A stretch of DNA of 64,000 bases from Geosiphon pyriformis. Lineage: Eukaryota; Glomeromycota; Glomeromycetes; Archaeosporales; Geosiphonaceae. Below, in pieces: positions 46,625 to 58,690 of the stretch. The stretch lies in assembly GCA_016748015.1 (NCBI GenBank), contig JAAOMT010000502.1:624519-688518 (forward strand), given 5' to 3'. The notes below the pieces were generated by a model. That model worked only from the letters and a program-made list of their open reading frames with translations, made no database searches and was not told the DNA's origin. Numbering within the stretch: position 1 is the stretch's first letter; every line of letters begins with the position of its first letter. The position numbers were made by a program, and so were the translations under genes.

Positions 46625-47162
46625 AATATTTATAATAAATATTACTGTAATAATAAATATTTTTTAAAAAATTTTGTTTATTAAGTTGTATTATTATAAA
46701 TTTTGCAAAATGAAAAATTAAAACTAAAATAATCTTGTGACATCAAAATGAAAAAATTAGTTCAGAAAAAAGGTGTTCTTATTTTTAACATAATAAGCAT
46801 TTTTAGTATTTTTAATGATACGCATTATTACGCAAACCTTTTCATTCAATAGCCATTTTATTTTTCCCCTAATCCAATATTATTCGATTTAAAAGAAAGT
46901 TAATTTTTTTTCAAGAACACAGAGTGAAATTATGATGGTAAACAATGCAGGGACTAGAAAAGCGATAAATTTTAGAATTTTTTTGATCAAATCTATTTAT
47001 AACATATTTACAGCAAGAAAATATTTAATTGTGAAGCATTAAACCAACTGATAAGAATAATTTGAGACCCATATTCAAGAATAAATTCCCAAAAGGTTTC
47101 AAACCTTTTATTAGTTGGCGAAGCTTCTTTTAGGACATGCTCCAGGCGTACAAAATAGTGAT
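46625..47162. other. Downstream flank of the PWWP gene
   Basis: A/T-rich sequence with occasional CpGs (for example ACGCATTATTACGC near 46819). It probably contains the 3' untranslated region of the gene. No clear polyadenylation signal can be assigned and I see no other gene. Confidence 0.5.
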
Positions 47163-49359
47163 TTAAGGTTGTGGTGATGGGGGACGGACTTCGCTGGTCC
47201 CAATTTCATTATGAATTTCTTCATCAGTGCCATTATTTTCCGCAGATGAACCATTAGTGACAACTTCTTCAGCAGGTCGATCATTGTCAGTAGTGGGTCT
47301 TACTTCAACAGGATCTGTATCCATTGGAGACGAGAGAGCCTCCAAGACCGTAGCTATACTAGCTACGTGTTGCTTATCTTCGGATTTGATATCCATGTTT
47401 TCCGGCTCATTAACCGCCGGACGCTCTTTTGGTTCCTCATGTTTTATTTTGACGATTGAGCGATCTTCTGGTCCCTCATGCTTTATTATTTCCTCCATGT
47501 GCTCTTCAGACACATGTCTTATTTCAGGTAGTTCTTGCCCAGATCGAGGTAATTCCTCTATTTGACTGGTCTTTGGGGAAGTTGCTTCTGGTACTCCCGT
47601 CGCCAATAAAATTTTCCATTTTTTTATTAATTCACCGGCTCGATTTTTAATGGAAAAATGATCTTGCTCAATATCAAGTGCAAAGATCTTTTTCATAAGC
47701 TTCCCGATTTTGCTTCCCTTTTAATACATTTAATGAATAATCACAATATTAAAAAAGAATGAACAGTACAGAGAAATTATTTATTGATGGTTCAATACCT
47801 TTAATAACTCGATAGTTATTTTAAATTCTTCAACCTCTTTAAAAAGGGAGTCAATTTTTACCATATCCTTTGAAATTTAAAGGAGTTAGAAATTAGGTAT
47901 TAAAGAACAACAATTCTTATATCCAGAGTGAAACCTGTTTGTCAATTTGCTCTTTCAGCGTTAGCTTTTGAAGCTTATGTCTCAAGTAGAGCAATTTGTC
48001 GACAGGAGGATCTAAATTAAAAAATGAGTATTGTTAAACAAGCGCCATGCAATAACAAAGAATTTTTAAGTCATTTACATACAGTCAGGTTTACGAGTCT
48101 TGCTTTTTTTAAGAGATTCATTATGGCGAGGTAATCTTTCTTCATCATTTTGTCCTTCGGTGTGGCGTTCATCGTCTCCATCACCTGTAACGGAGCCCAT
48201 CTCTGATTTACTTGGCGTGCCAGACCCTTCGCTTCTAGAGCCGGACTCTTTTGGAGGGCTTTCGACTTCCTCCTAATTGGAGACCATCAAATTTTTATAT
48301 TAACTGTTAGAGTAAAAATTTAGATGAGAAATCAAGAAAAACAATTTACTTCTTTCATTTCTGTAATATCGTCTTGAATGTGTGCGTCAGCGTCCATTGG
48401 ATCCTCGTCCTCATCAGTATAATCAATTTTCCTTTGTTTACGCTTTGAAAATTTCTCAACAACCGACCTTTCATTGACCCTTCGTTTTTTACTTTTATCA
48501 CCGCGTGTAGATCCAAGATCTCCTTGATCGTTATCCGACGCATTTGAATAAGAATTCTTTTTAGATTTTGCACTTGCTGATTTTCGACGAACGCTTGATT
48601 TTTCTTGCTTGGAAGGATTTTTTTCATTCTTACGGGAAGCTTTTGTACGAGAGTTTGACTTTTGGCTCACTGATTTGTCATGATTCTCATGGGAGTCACT
48701 AGACTTTTTGCTTGCAATTTCCAATTCCTGATCAGAGTCGCTATCTTCTCTGTCACTTTGAATAGGCTCATCGAGAGAAGTAGGATCGAGGGCTTCTCTA
48801 ATCGCTTTTTCAAGAGTCTTGTCGCGTTTCTTGCCTTTAGGTTTATCTAAACGCTCTTCGGCTTCCATTTTATCAAATAATTTTAGATCACTGGAACCGA
48901 ACCAGCCACTATAAAATGGTATTAATTATATTAAAAATATGATCCATTTTCAAACTCATGGAATAATCTCTATAAATTAAAATATTTATCCATGCAACAT
49001 AGAAGAGAATTTTTTTTGTCTCTTTGATCTTGTGTGAAATCATACAAATAGCAATATCAAGTCATTAGGCAAGTAAAAATGACGAAACATACTAATCTTT
49101 AGATCCAAAGAATCGAACTCCCCATATTGGCCTAGGAAGCTTGGGCTTTCTAGAAAGAACACTTTTTGGCAAGCTAGATTCAACTTCAACCTGATTTTAT
49201 ATAAAAGTAAATTACGTGGTAGGCTTTGAAGACTCTGGAAGGTTGTCTAGTAAAGGACAAAACACCATAATTATGAAAACTTTGACTCACACGAGCAGGC
49301 CACCAAGGGTAACCCTTAAGCTTTGCGTATACAACAGTTCCGGGGTTATAGTCAGACAT
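47163..49359 (-). CDS. PWWP-domain protein with TFIIS-N/IBD-like domain (LEDGF/HDGF-type architecture)
   Basis: Seven exons on the minus strand: 49359-49291, 49190-49093, 48909-48350, 48272-48083, 48011-47935, 47867-47799, 47717-47163 (stop TAA). Donors are GTGAGT, GTATGT, GTAAAT, GTATGT, GTTTCA and GTATTG; all acceptors are AG. The product is about 535 residues. The N-terminal PWWP domain (residues 1-65: GTVVYAKLKGYPWWPAR, IWGVRFFGSKDY) reads methylated H3K36 in this family. A long charged Lys/Ser/Glu linker follows, with basic clusters KSKKRRVNER and KRKQRK. Residues about 305-410 (FKITIELLKGSKIGKLMKKI ... AGELIKKWKILL) resemble TFIIS N-terminal/LEDGF integrase-binding domains. The acidic tail is Pro/Glu-rich. 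The frame breaks by one T at the start of exon 3 (see finding). Role inferred: nuclear chromatin reader coupling to transcription. Confidence 0.85.
48350..48909 (-). other. Exon 3 of the PWWP gene, with a frame problem at its 5' end
   Basis: With acceptor ATAG at 48910 the exon would read YGWFGSSDLKLFDKM, a perfect PWWP end, only if GGTTTCGG (48897-48904) had one T fewer. An alternative AG acceptor at 48891-48892 (start 48890) restores the frame without any change, giving SKDYDLKLFDKM but losing the conserved Trp region. Confidence 0.6.
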
Positions 49360-49975
49360 GACTACTCTCAAATTTCAGGTTATCAGGTACTTGAAGTAAG
49401 AGTATTATATTAGATAACGCGCCCAGAATTCGATATGCTGCTAAAAGAGATCTGTGAAAGAAGGTTAAAAGTAACAGCAAGTACTGAAATGTCTTTTTCG
49501 CGTAAAAGACGTTTGGCAAACAATTCCTTATAAAAAGGCATAAAATAAAAGCTTTGTGTTCCTTTGGTTTATAACTCCATCAGCAGCTTGAGAAGGGCTT
49601 GAATATCTAACCATAAGTTTTTACTGGTGGTATTTTATTCATGATGTCATATCTATGATTAGCTAACCATTGAAATCCAGAACAGCACGTGATTGAATTT
49701 GACAAATTCATTCGAAATATAATTAATTTTCTAGTTATATTTATGGTTCAAAACAGAATGTAAAAATTAATATTAATACAATATTAATTATTCAATATGT
49801 CCAAATTTTTGTGTTAATATATATAATATTTACACAATATTTTGTAAACAGTTATATAATATGTGTTATTAAAACAATTATTAAATAAATAATCAGATTA
49901 ATAATTACAAAAAATTTTATGTTTAATTTTTTTTAAATTTTAAAAATAAAATTACAACTAATATCTTATTAATTA
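49360..49975. other. Upstream region of the PWWP gene
   Basis: It contains the presumed promoter and 5' untranslated region. CpGs are present (ACGCGCCCAG near 49418), unlike the flanking elements. No clear TATA box can be assigned. From about 49730 it is A/T-only. Confidence 0.45.
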
Positions 49976-52242
49976 CAACTTTTTTTTTTATTAGAGTTTA
50001 ACAAGCAAGGTCCAACCACTATTTAATACAATATAACCACATAGAGTCTTAAATTAGATATGATTTATGTATTTTTTATATGTAACCAGCTACTTGAGTC
50101 AGTTTAGGTTATACTATATTAATACACTAGAAGAAAACTTATCCAAAAATAACATTTTTTGAATAATGAGAAACAAAGTTACACTGCAAGGAACCAATTC
50201 AACCAGCCATTCAGCTGTCTTCAAGGCATTAACTTTAATATTAATAGATTTATGTTCCCAAAAAGACATTAAGTTAGAAAACACTTCATCATCCAAACTA
50301 ACTGAGTATTCTAAATCACCAAAAATATCAATATCCTCTATGCAGCACTCTTTTTTTAAAAAAACCACTTTTCTTCCCAACTTATCAACAATTTTACTAA
50401 AAGAACCCAAATGTACCATAATCTCATTGACTTTAAGGCCAAGTTTACTGTTTGAGACCAAATTCCTATTAATAAATTATTCAAACAATTTGATTAAAGA
50501 ACCAACTGGTTTAACAATAAACTCAACAAAAGCAGAAAGCTTGACCAAATCAGACTCCAAAAAAGCCAACTAAGAAAACACCAAGAAATTATTAACAACC
50601 ATAAAAGGAAAAGTAAGAGCTACCAGGGAAAAAAACTCAGAAGAATTCAAGAAAACAGAAGCTTTTGCATAAAAAACACTACTTACAAAATGTGTTTTAA
50701 ACATCTTAAGAGTCTTGGAAGGTAGAAGCAGAGAAACTTTGCAGTCTATAGCCAAATGGTCCACTTCTTAACACCTAAAGCAACATTAACAATCAGAAAT
50801 TTCTCACCAAATATGGTATTTTCTTAAGATACCAGTTTTGATAACTGCAGAATTCAAATCAACTTAGGAACCAAATATAACCAGAGCAAACTGGAAACAA
50901 TAACCAAAATTAGACAAATAAAGAATGAAACAAGTCTTGTCATCAACCTGAAAGATTATATTACTAATCTTAAAGGCAGTACAGCCAGAAGGAAGATTGA
51001 CCAACTTGGTCTTAAACTGATCATGAAACAAAATTGTCTCATTTTGATTAATAAAGAAAAGAATATAAACATTATTTTTGCCTACCAAAATCAACCAGTA
51101 AGTAAGAATAGAAGCAGCAGCATCCAATTTTTTAAAGTAAACAACTACATATTGCCAAACACCAGCAGGTTTTAGCATAACATGAGAAACTTTACCAAAA
51201 ATACCAAGAACTGACTTAATATCAACAACAAACATACTTAAAAGCACATTATACAGTACAATAGCAACAGGAGAAGAACTAAACTCAGAAACCACCAAAA
51301 ACTTAGCAATTTTAAAAGAGACAAGGTGAACAGAGCTTGTAAGTTCAACCAGAAATACAGCATTTAGAGAACTTAGAAAAGCAAACTCCACACAGAAGAG
51401 TTTTACATTGTCTTTAGAAACAGATTTTACATCCAAAAAACTATGTATAGACTGAAAAACAGTTTTAATATGAGCCAATTTAATCTTGAAAGTAGTACCA
51501 GACACCAAAGTAGAGATTACTCACTCAGCAAACCTTTGATGACTAACAATAGTTTTCCAAGCACCACTAGTAGCAACACCAGAAACCAAAGAAGGAGATG
51601 ATTCAGTTTTCATTTAATCAGCCCAATTTTTAGAAACAGGTAACACCACAGAAGATAATTGCTTTACTTCTAAAACTGATAATAATTTACCAAAAAACTC
51701 CACATTTGGCAACACAGCCAGTGGTTGATCTTGGCCCATCTTGGATGACATGTTGGATAATACTATAGAGATCTTATCTAAGATCTTATTGGAAACCACA
51801 AAGATGTTTGGTGTAACAATAGCAAAGACAAACAACTGTTCCCATTTATCTGAACTTTTGGTCTTTTTGACTATTTTTTTTGAAAAGGAGATACTAGTAG
51901 TACCAGATATTGAAGTTATGGAGAGGAATATTAACTTGTTAACTGGTCTATTATTAAACACTTTTGGGCTCTTAGTAAGAGTAAAGACAACACTGAAACT
52001 AACCCAAATGTGTCTCTTTGAAGAAACTTTGACTGGTGAAAAACCAGCCAAAGATGAAAAAGTTGCTTTAGTAGCTATCAAAGGCAGCTTTTCACGATTA
52101 CTAGGTAAAAGGAAGACTTCTAAAACATTCTGTTTAGTTGCTTCTACCACAGAGAGAGCTTTTCTGGTTAAAATTTTATTAGATATCTTAAAAAAGATAT
52201 CAGATACAGCTTTTTTACTCTTTGCTCTGGTTGTGATCATAA
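49976..52242 (-). mobile_element. Half-LINE: LINE-derived element with ORF1 and 3' end but no ORF2
   Basis: The 3' end (49976-50113) has a T-run tail and sequence matching the LINE 3' untranslated regions (TTAACAAGCAAGGTCCAACCAC...). Directly upstream lies an ORF1-type frame of 709 codons (50114-52240) and then its 5' leader, displaced to 52983-53050 by a solo LTR. No endonuclease or RT is present between ORF1 and the 3' end. The layout resembles mammalian HAL1 half-LINEs, which would depend on a full LINE for movement. Confidence 0.75.
50114..52240 (-). pseudogene. ORF1-type RNA-binding protein of the half-LINE
   Basis: ATG at 52240 (MITTRAKSKKAVSDIFF) opens 709 codons in one frame with about eight internal stops and no net frameshift. 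The parts are a low-complexity N-terminus; an RRM-like part (VDIKSVLGIFGKVSHVMLKP, VWQYVVVYFKKLDAAASILT); a second fold (TKLVNLPSGCTAFKISNIIF, like LINE C RTLLFTLPVGMTAHDLG); and a CCHC knuckle at 50741-50782 (CFRCxEVDHLAIDC, x = TAA for likely Gln). A coiled-coil-like C-terminus (EIMVHLGSFSKIVDKLGRKV) follows. HIWxEI has TGA at a likely Trp. Confidence 0.75.
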
Positions 52243-52982
52243 TATTACAGATTGGAATAACAAGCTAATGGATAGCAAGGGAGAACAGGATTGTAAGGTG
52301 ATGGAAATAATCAAAGAGAATTCAACTTCAAAGAGTGAATTGAATGAGTATGGATTCAATGTGTGAGATCAGTCTCATAAAATATTTCAGTCACTATTCT
52401 TTTTAAAAATAACTGGAGAATCTAAAGGTAGAGGGATAGTCTGTACTGTCAACAATTGATCACCACTGGTATAATTCTATGTCTCACATTGGTGCTCTTA
52501 GAATTCAATATCAGGTATCAACTTGTGCTTTTTAGTCATGTTTATTCAAATAATCTTCAAATGCTACAATTATATATGTCAAGAAAAGACCAACAAGTAA
52601 TCTTTTATCTTTTAAGATGTTCAGATACTTGAAGGTAAAGAAATGGAATTTTTAACAATCAAAGAAGGATTGAAATGAAAGTTGTTATTTTATTTATTCT
52701 TGATTAATCAGATGCTTGTTATTACATACTTTTCTACAGCTAAGAGACTCATTGCTTATATAGCTATTGAAAGTGGTCGACAACCAAGTCAATAATCAGG
52801 TTAATGATCAAGTCAACAGTTAGGTCATTGATCAGGTCATTAATTAGATCAATGATCAGGTCAACAGTCAGGTCATTGATCAGGTCAATGATCACTATCT
52901 ATAAATAGAGTGGCTAATTTATATGATATCAGTGGCTAATACATGTGATAACTAATAAAAACTATGAGTTTTAATCATAACA
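52243..52982 (-). repeat. Solo LTR, family A
   Basis: On the minus strand it starts TGTTATGATTAAAACTC (52982) and ends CCAATCTGTAATA (52243). ATAA flanks both sides (52239-52242 and 52983-52986), an exact 4-bp target duplication. The 12-bp array at 52777-52893 has about ten units. It sits at the ORF1 start of the half-LINE. Confidence 0.9.
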
Positions 52983-53090
52983 ATAAAATTAAGGAAACAA
53001 AAAGCTTTTTTTAAAAGTTTACAACTTATTAAAATATTTTATTGTTATAGCTATTTTATTTTTAAAATTAATTAGTAATATAATTATTAA
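52983..53090 (-). mobile_element. 5' leader of the half-LINE and flank
   Basis: Sequence upstream of the ORF1 ATG, displaced by the solo LTR. The 5' limit is put near 53050 and is not sharp. Confidence 0.45.
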
Positions 53091-53363
53091 CTTTTTTTAT
53101 TTTATTTTATTTTATTTAATGAATACAGTCCAATTACTATCTAGTATAAAAAATTAAATTAAGTAATCCCAATTAAATATAATTTACATATAACCAGCTA
53201 TTCGAGCCAATTTAAATAATATTATACATCTATATAAATTATTAGAGCATTATTAATACCAAAGAAAAAAATACAAGACAATTATCTTCCAAAACTTACT
53301 GTTATAGACTCACTCTATTTAACAAATCTGTACACAATTTATCAGTTAACATAAGAATCTTAC
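53091..53363 (-). mobile_element. LINE E, 3' end
   Basis: The tail is a (TAAAA)n repeat (53091-53118). It is followed by the LINE 3' untranslated region (AATGAATACAGTCCAATTACTATC...). The element continues at 54155 after a solo LTR. Confidence 0.8.
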
Positions 53364-54154
53364 TGTTACAGGTTAAAGTAACAAGCTAATAAATAGTAAG
53401 AGAAAACAGAATTGTAGGGTGATAGAAATAATTAAAAAGATTTCAACTTCAAGGAGTGAATTGAATGATTAAGGATTCAATATGTGAGATCAGTCTCATT
53501 AAATATTTCAGTCACTGTACTTTTTAAAAGATAACTGGAGAATCTGAAGATAGAGAAATAGTCCATACTGTCAACAAATAATCACATCTGGTATAATTTT
53601 ATGTCTTATATTGGCACTCTTAGAATTCAATATTAGATATTAGATGTACTTTTTAATCACACTTTATTCAATAATTTTCAAATGCTATAATTATACAAGT
53701 CAGGAAAAGGGTAAGTAAATGCCAACAAGTAATCTTTTATTCCAAGATGTTTAGATACTTAAAGATAAGGAAAGAGAAATTAGTAATAAGAAAAAAATTG
53801 AGATAAAGTTGTTATTTTATTTTATTTTATTTCTTTTTTTGATTTCTATATGCTTTTCTACAGCTAAGAAATTCATCACTTATATAGCTATCAAAAGTGG
53901 TAAATGATCAGATCAATGACTAAGTCAATAATTAGGTTAATGATTAAGTCAATGATTAGGTTATTGATCAAGTCAATAATTAGGTCAATAATTAGGTTAT
54001 TAATTAGGTCAATAATCAGATCAATGATCAGATCAACAGTCAGGTTATTGATCAGATTCATAATTATTTTCTAAAAATAAAGTGGTTAATTTATATAATA
54101 TTAATGGCTAATACATGTAATAATTAACAAGAAGTATAAGTTTTAATCATAACA
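53364..54154 (-). repeat. Solo LTR, family A (long array)
   Basis: TTAC flanks both ends (53360-53363 and 54155-54158). On the minus strand it starts TGTTATGATTAAAACTT. Its 12-bp array at about 53901-54066 has about 14 units, the longest in the window. Confidence 0.9.
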
Positions 54155-57100
54155 TTACCAATATTACTTATTGAACCAGTTTTTTCTAATTTTAATCTAT
54201 ATTTTGTTTTAACACATTATATTTTATAATAATAAAAATTAACCAGTTAGTAAAAAAAGTTAACCAAAACAGAAACAGCTTTTTTTTTGTTATTGTATAT
54301 TTTTAAAGTGTTTTTAAGCCAATCCTTAAAAACAAACTCTTTATAAAGCATTATATATAACCCAATATTTAAAAAGCAAAAAAACAAAGACTGTAAAATA
54401 AAAGAAAATACAAGTACTTTTTTATTAACCAGTAATAACCAAAACTCAACATAACCTAAAATCAACTTTTTTTGCCAATTCACATTTTTTGAATACATAA
54501 ATAAATAATCTGAAAATTTCACTTCTTTATAAAACAAACACAAAACTCTCAAATAAGATTTGTTATATAGCATTTTATATACAGCAATAAATAATCTTTT
54601 ATAGACAGTCTTTATTATATAAGTTTTGAGATTAATTGTAGATAAGCCAGTAATTTTAATAAGCATATGTAAATCAAAATATTACATCTTAGCTATCTAA
54701 ATTCAATCAATATCATAAACAAGAAACTCACTAATAATCCTAAAACTGAGATCCACTTTTACTATATACTAGCTATTGCTTTATAAATATCCCAAACAAA
54801 ATAACAAGTATTATCAAAAACTGCCAAATCATTAACTACCAAATACTATTCAAAAATATCAATAAAAAAAAATGTGAGCTTATCAGCATAATTATTGCTA
54901 AACACACTTAAATACTCTTTAATTTTTGACTAAATCACTTTTAAATTTTTGTTTTTTATTAGATTGTTGATTAAATACTTTTCTATTCAATATCAGTTGT
55001 GAAAATCTGGCCAAACAAATTAAGTTCTAAATTGCAAGCATTAATAGCTGCTTAATTGTTTAAATTCAACATCATTATACTAGAAAAAAGCATGTATTCT
55101 AAGACTAAAGCAATAGGATACAGCTTAGTTATTATAAAGAATACCATGTCAAAAACACCAATATTAATATTTATATCAATATTTGAAAAATAAACTGCTG
55201 TCTTACCAGCCACCTCCAGTATATTAAACATCTTAAGTGAGTTATCAATGTAAATATCAAAAGCATCTGCTCAAACCCTATGTAAAAATTTTTTAATTGA
55301 TTCAAATTTATTTAAATTCAAAACATTATAAGAAACCAGAATCAAAACATTTCTATTATCCTTAATAACAGAGTCTACTTTACCCAAAAAACTGGATGCA
55401 ATGACAAACTAAAATAGAATAAAACTTCTTGAATTTAGTCTTTTCTAGTGGCAAAATGTCTTTTAAGTTATTAAGTTACTATGTTTATCAAAAAGTCTGT
55501 TATCAAAAGCAATATTATAATATCTCAAAGAAACTACTGTTTTGTAATAGACTGCTCTCTACAAGATATTTAACATCAGAAACTTTTTTTAACTACAAAA
55601 AACTTGCAGCAGATTGTTTATCAACAAAATTTTATTGTTCAAAAACACTTTTATCACTCTGACAAAGAAATTGTTTACAGAACTAATCTTTAACTTAACT
55701 AAATGCCTCAAAGGATTAGCCAGAGCTTAGTCTAAAACCTGCAAATCCAAAACTGATAATTAAAGAATCTATCCAAAATTCTTTTAGAATTAACAAATAA
55801 AACCATTAAAGTTATCTTATTTTTAACTTGTAATTGTTCAAAAAACTTCAAATTGTATAATAATGAGTGATACAAAACTTTATTGGAAAAATCTTTGGAC
55901 AATTCTATTTTCAATTTCAAATCTTTTCTAATCAGAAAGTCTCATTTGCAACAAATATAAACTAAAATAAAACTAAACTACATATGATAATAAACAATTG
56001 GATGTAAAACAACAGAAACCAGATAGCAGAACTTCTTATTTAAAATTGCCTTTTTTAAAACTATGTTTTTAAAAAACCTAATATCCAAATAAGCTTTGAC
56101 TAAACTGAATTTAGATAGACTATTAGTGAAAAAATAAATTTCCAAGTAATAATATGGCTTACTTTTTCTTGTAATTAATATAAAACTTCCATTAATAGTC
56201 AAAAATACATCTTTAACTCTTTGATTAATAAAAATAACCACTGTTTTATTATTATTAATCGAAATATTATTGATATCAAAGAATTTATTGACAATATTTA
56301 AAATATATTAAGTTAAAGCCTAATCATTTTTTACTCAAATAATTTTATTAACAAAAGCACCAGCTGCAAGAAATAAAGTCCTTTCTTTTGTATTTTTTAA
56401 TCTGTTTATTTTGGTTACAAATCTCATATTAATATAATAACCACACAAATGTTCATGTCTTTTAACTTTATACAGAAAAAGATTATAAAAAATTCTTTAA
56501 AAAAGAGATAAGAAGACCTTATTTTGGTCCAGTTCATTATAAACATAATAACCTTCCAAAAAACCAAAGTCAGTTATGATTCTGTTAATTCTATCCTGGT
56601 AAATACTGCCAAAAAAACTGATAAACTATTTATACATTTTAATGTATTTTAGGCTGTTTTTTAAATAATGCCAGTTAATTGAATTGTATGCTTTATGTAT
56701 GTCTTATAAAATTAATTATAGCTTTTTGCACTTTTTCAAAACATTTTTTACAATTGAATCAATTGCAAACACTAAATAATAAATTAACATCTTCTTTAAC
56801 ACTTAAAAGTTATTACCACAAAAAGCACTAAATTCATTGTATACAAAAAAAATTCAGTTTAAAAGTATCTTTAATAATATCTTTCTGGCTGTTTTAATTA
56901 GCACTATTAGTCTAGTATTAGTCTAGTATTAGTCAGCATACTATTTCAATTATAGGGCTTTAGAATCATTAAAATTCAAGCTTTTTTCTATAAAATAAGA
57001 ATTATGCCAACTTTCAAACAACAATTCAGCAAAATTAAAAAGCAATTCAAGACTTTTAAATCATAATGCTTCCACAATTTATTTAAGATACTAAACAAGC

Positions 57101-58690
57101 CAGTAGTTTTACTATTAGGTAAATTTCTTACAACTAAGATCAACTTATTTAAACTGATTTGTTTTATAATTTCAAAAAAAATTTTATTCTTAACATAATT
57201 CAAAAACATGAATTGCTAAGACCAAAAATTTGGCATTATTTTAGACACCAATTTTTTTCTGATCTAGTTTTTTATTATTTTATTCATCTTGCCTCTAACT
57301 ATCTTAGATTCCAAAATTAACTCTTCATTAACAACCAAATAATTCAAAACTACCTTTCTAAAAGACTTTTTTAAAACACTTTTTATCATACAACTTTTGT
57401 TTATACAAAAATTATCCATCTTCTTATCAATTGTATTCTTAATTGCAGCCATCTTTATAGTCTCAGATTTTTGGTATTTGGATGTTTAATATTTTTTCTT
57501 GACTTTTAACAAAAACAAAAAAAATTTTTTACCTTTTTTTTTTCTTATTGACAAAAAATGACATCTTAAGAGAATTACAAATATCTAAGCTCAACCAAAT
57601 CTTTTCAAAATAATTAAATTCAAAGACATTACTTAACAAAAAAGCTTTTATAATGTTTGAAACCAAAACTTCTAACTAATAGAATCTCAAAAATTGTTTG
57701 TTCTTGAAATTACCAGAATTTCTGAACCAAGTCTTGTAGAAAATTTTGTTTATTGATTCAATTATAATTAATCTTAAACCTTTTTACATAGTATTCAAAT
57801 TATTTTGTTCTTTTATAATATGAAAATTGCCAAGTACACAAAATATTTATTTTATTAAATGTTTCTTAAACTGAGTTTATTTTGAATTATTAGCATTCTT
57901 AATACCAAAATTTTACCAATTTTTGTTAACTTGCTTATGAATTGCACTTAGGCATTTATTTAGAAGACCATTCAAGCCAATTGAAATTACAATGGCCAAG
58001 TAATTAGTATTAAAGAAATTGTAAACACTATTAACTTTACATTTGACTATTACTAATAAAAAATAATTGCTAACCAAAATGTAATTAATAGTCTTTTTTG
58101 AAACTCTTAAGTTATTTTATGTCAAAGGCTTGGCAACTAAATTATCTATTAGAGAATTGTACAAACTCAAATCAAAATATTTTCTAAAATTCACACTATG
58201 TTTTATACTATCTTTATTAAAATTCTCATCTATAACAACATAAGAGCTTAAATTAACTGCCTTGACAACAAAAAAATTAATCTCACAAGTTTGATTAAAT
58301 TGTGCACTAGTTAAAAAATTAGCATATAAACCTAAAATTGTCATTGAAATTTTGTTGCTAAACAACAAACAAACTAAAATAAGATGATTAAAGATTTTAA
58401 AGACTTTGTATACATATTAAACCAGAATATTGTTTATTACTATTGCTATGTCAATATCTATATAATTAGTGTTCAAACCAGAAACAAAAACTTTTACACT
58501 CTAAAATTTATTCTTAATTCAAAACTTAGTCTGTTTTTTTAACTTAGTCTTAATAATAATAGAAATCCAATTGCCAGATTTATTGTGCCACCTAATTATA
58601 TTTTTCTGCTTAGTTATATTGTTTATTTCTTTAATATTATATATAGCTATTTTTCAAATAAAATCATTTATTGAAGAGAAAAATCCACAA
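54155..58690 (-). pseudogene. LINE E ORF2 (strongly decayed)
   Basis: Colinear with LINE C ORF2. The endonuclease lies at about 58690-57900 (IDENFNKDSIKHSVNF, TINYILVSN). RT lies at 57300-56000; its catalytic stretch is GAFVNKIIWV near 56350, with both Asp positions altered. RNase H follows at about 55270-55050 and the C-terminus at 54247-54666 (VLCLFYKEVKFSDYLFMYS, where one Cys is Phe and the last is Tyr). TGA replaces Trp at codon 6, as in LINE A. This is the most A/T-drifted LINE here. Confidence 0.78.

Noticed and set aside
47227-47565. Plus-strand open frame of 112 codons in the PWWP gene region
   Set aside because: It is the antisense shadow of exon 7, which has matching splice sites, frame continuity and a domain signature on the minus strand.
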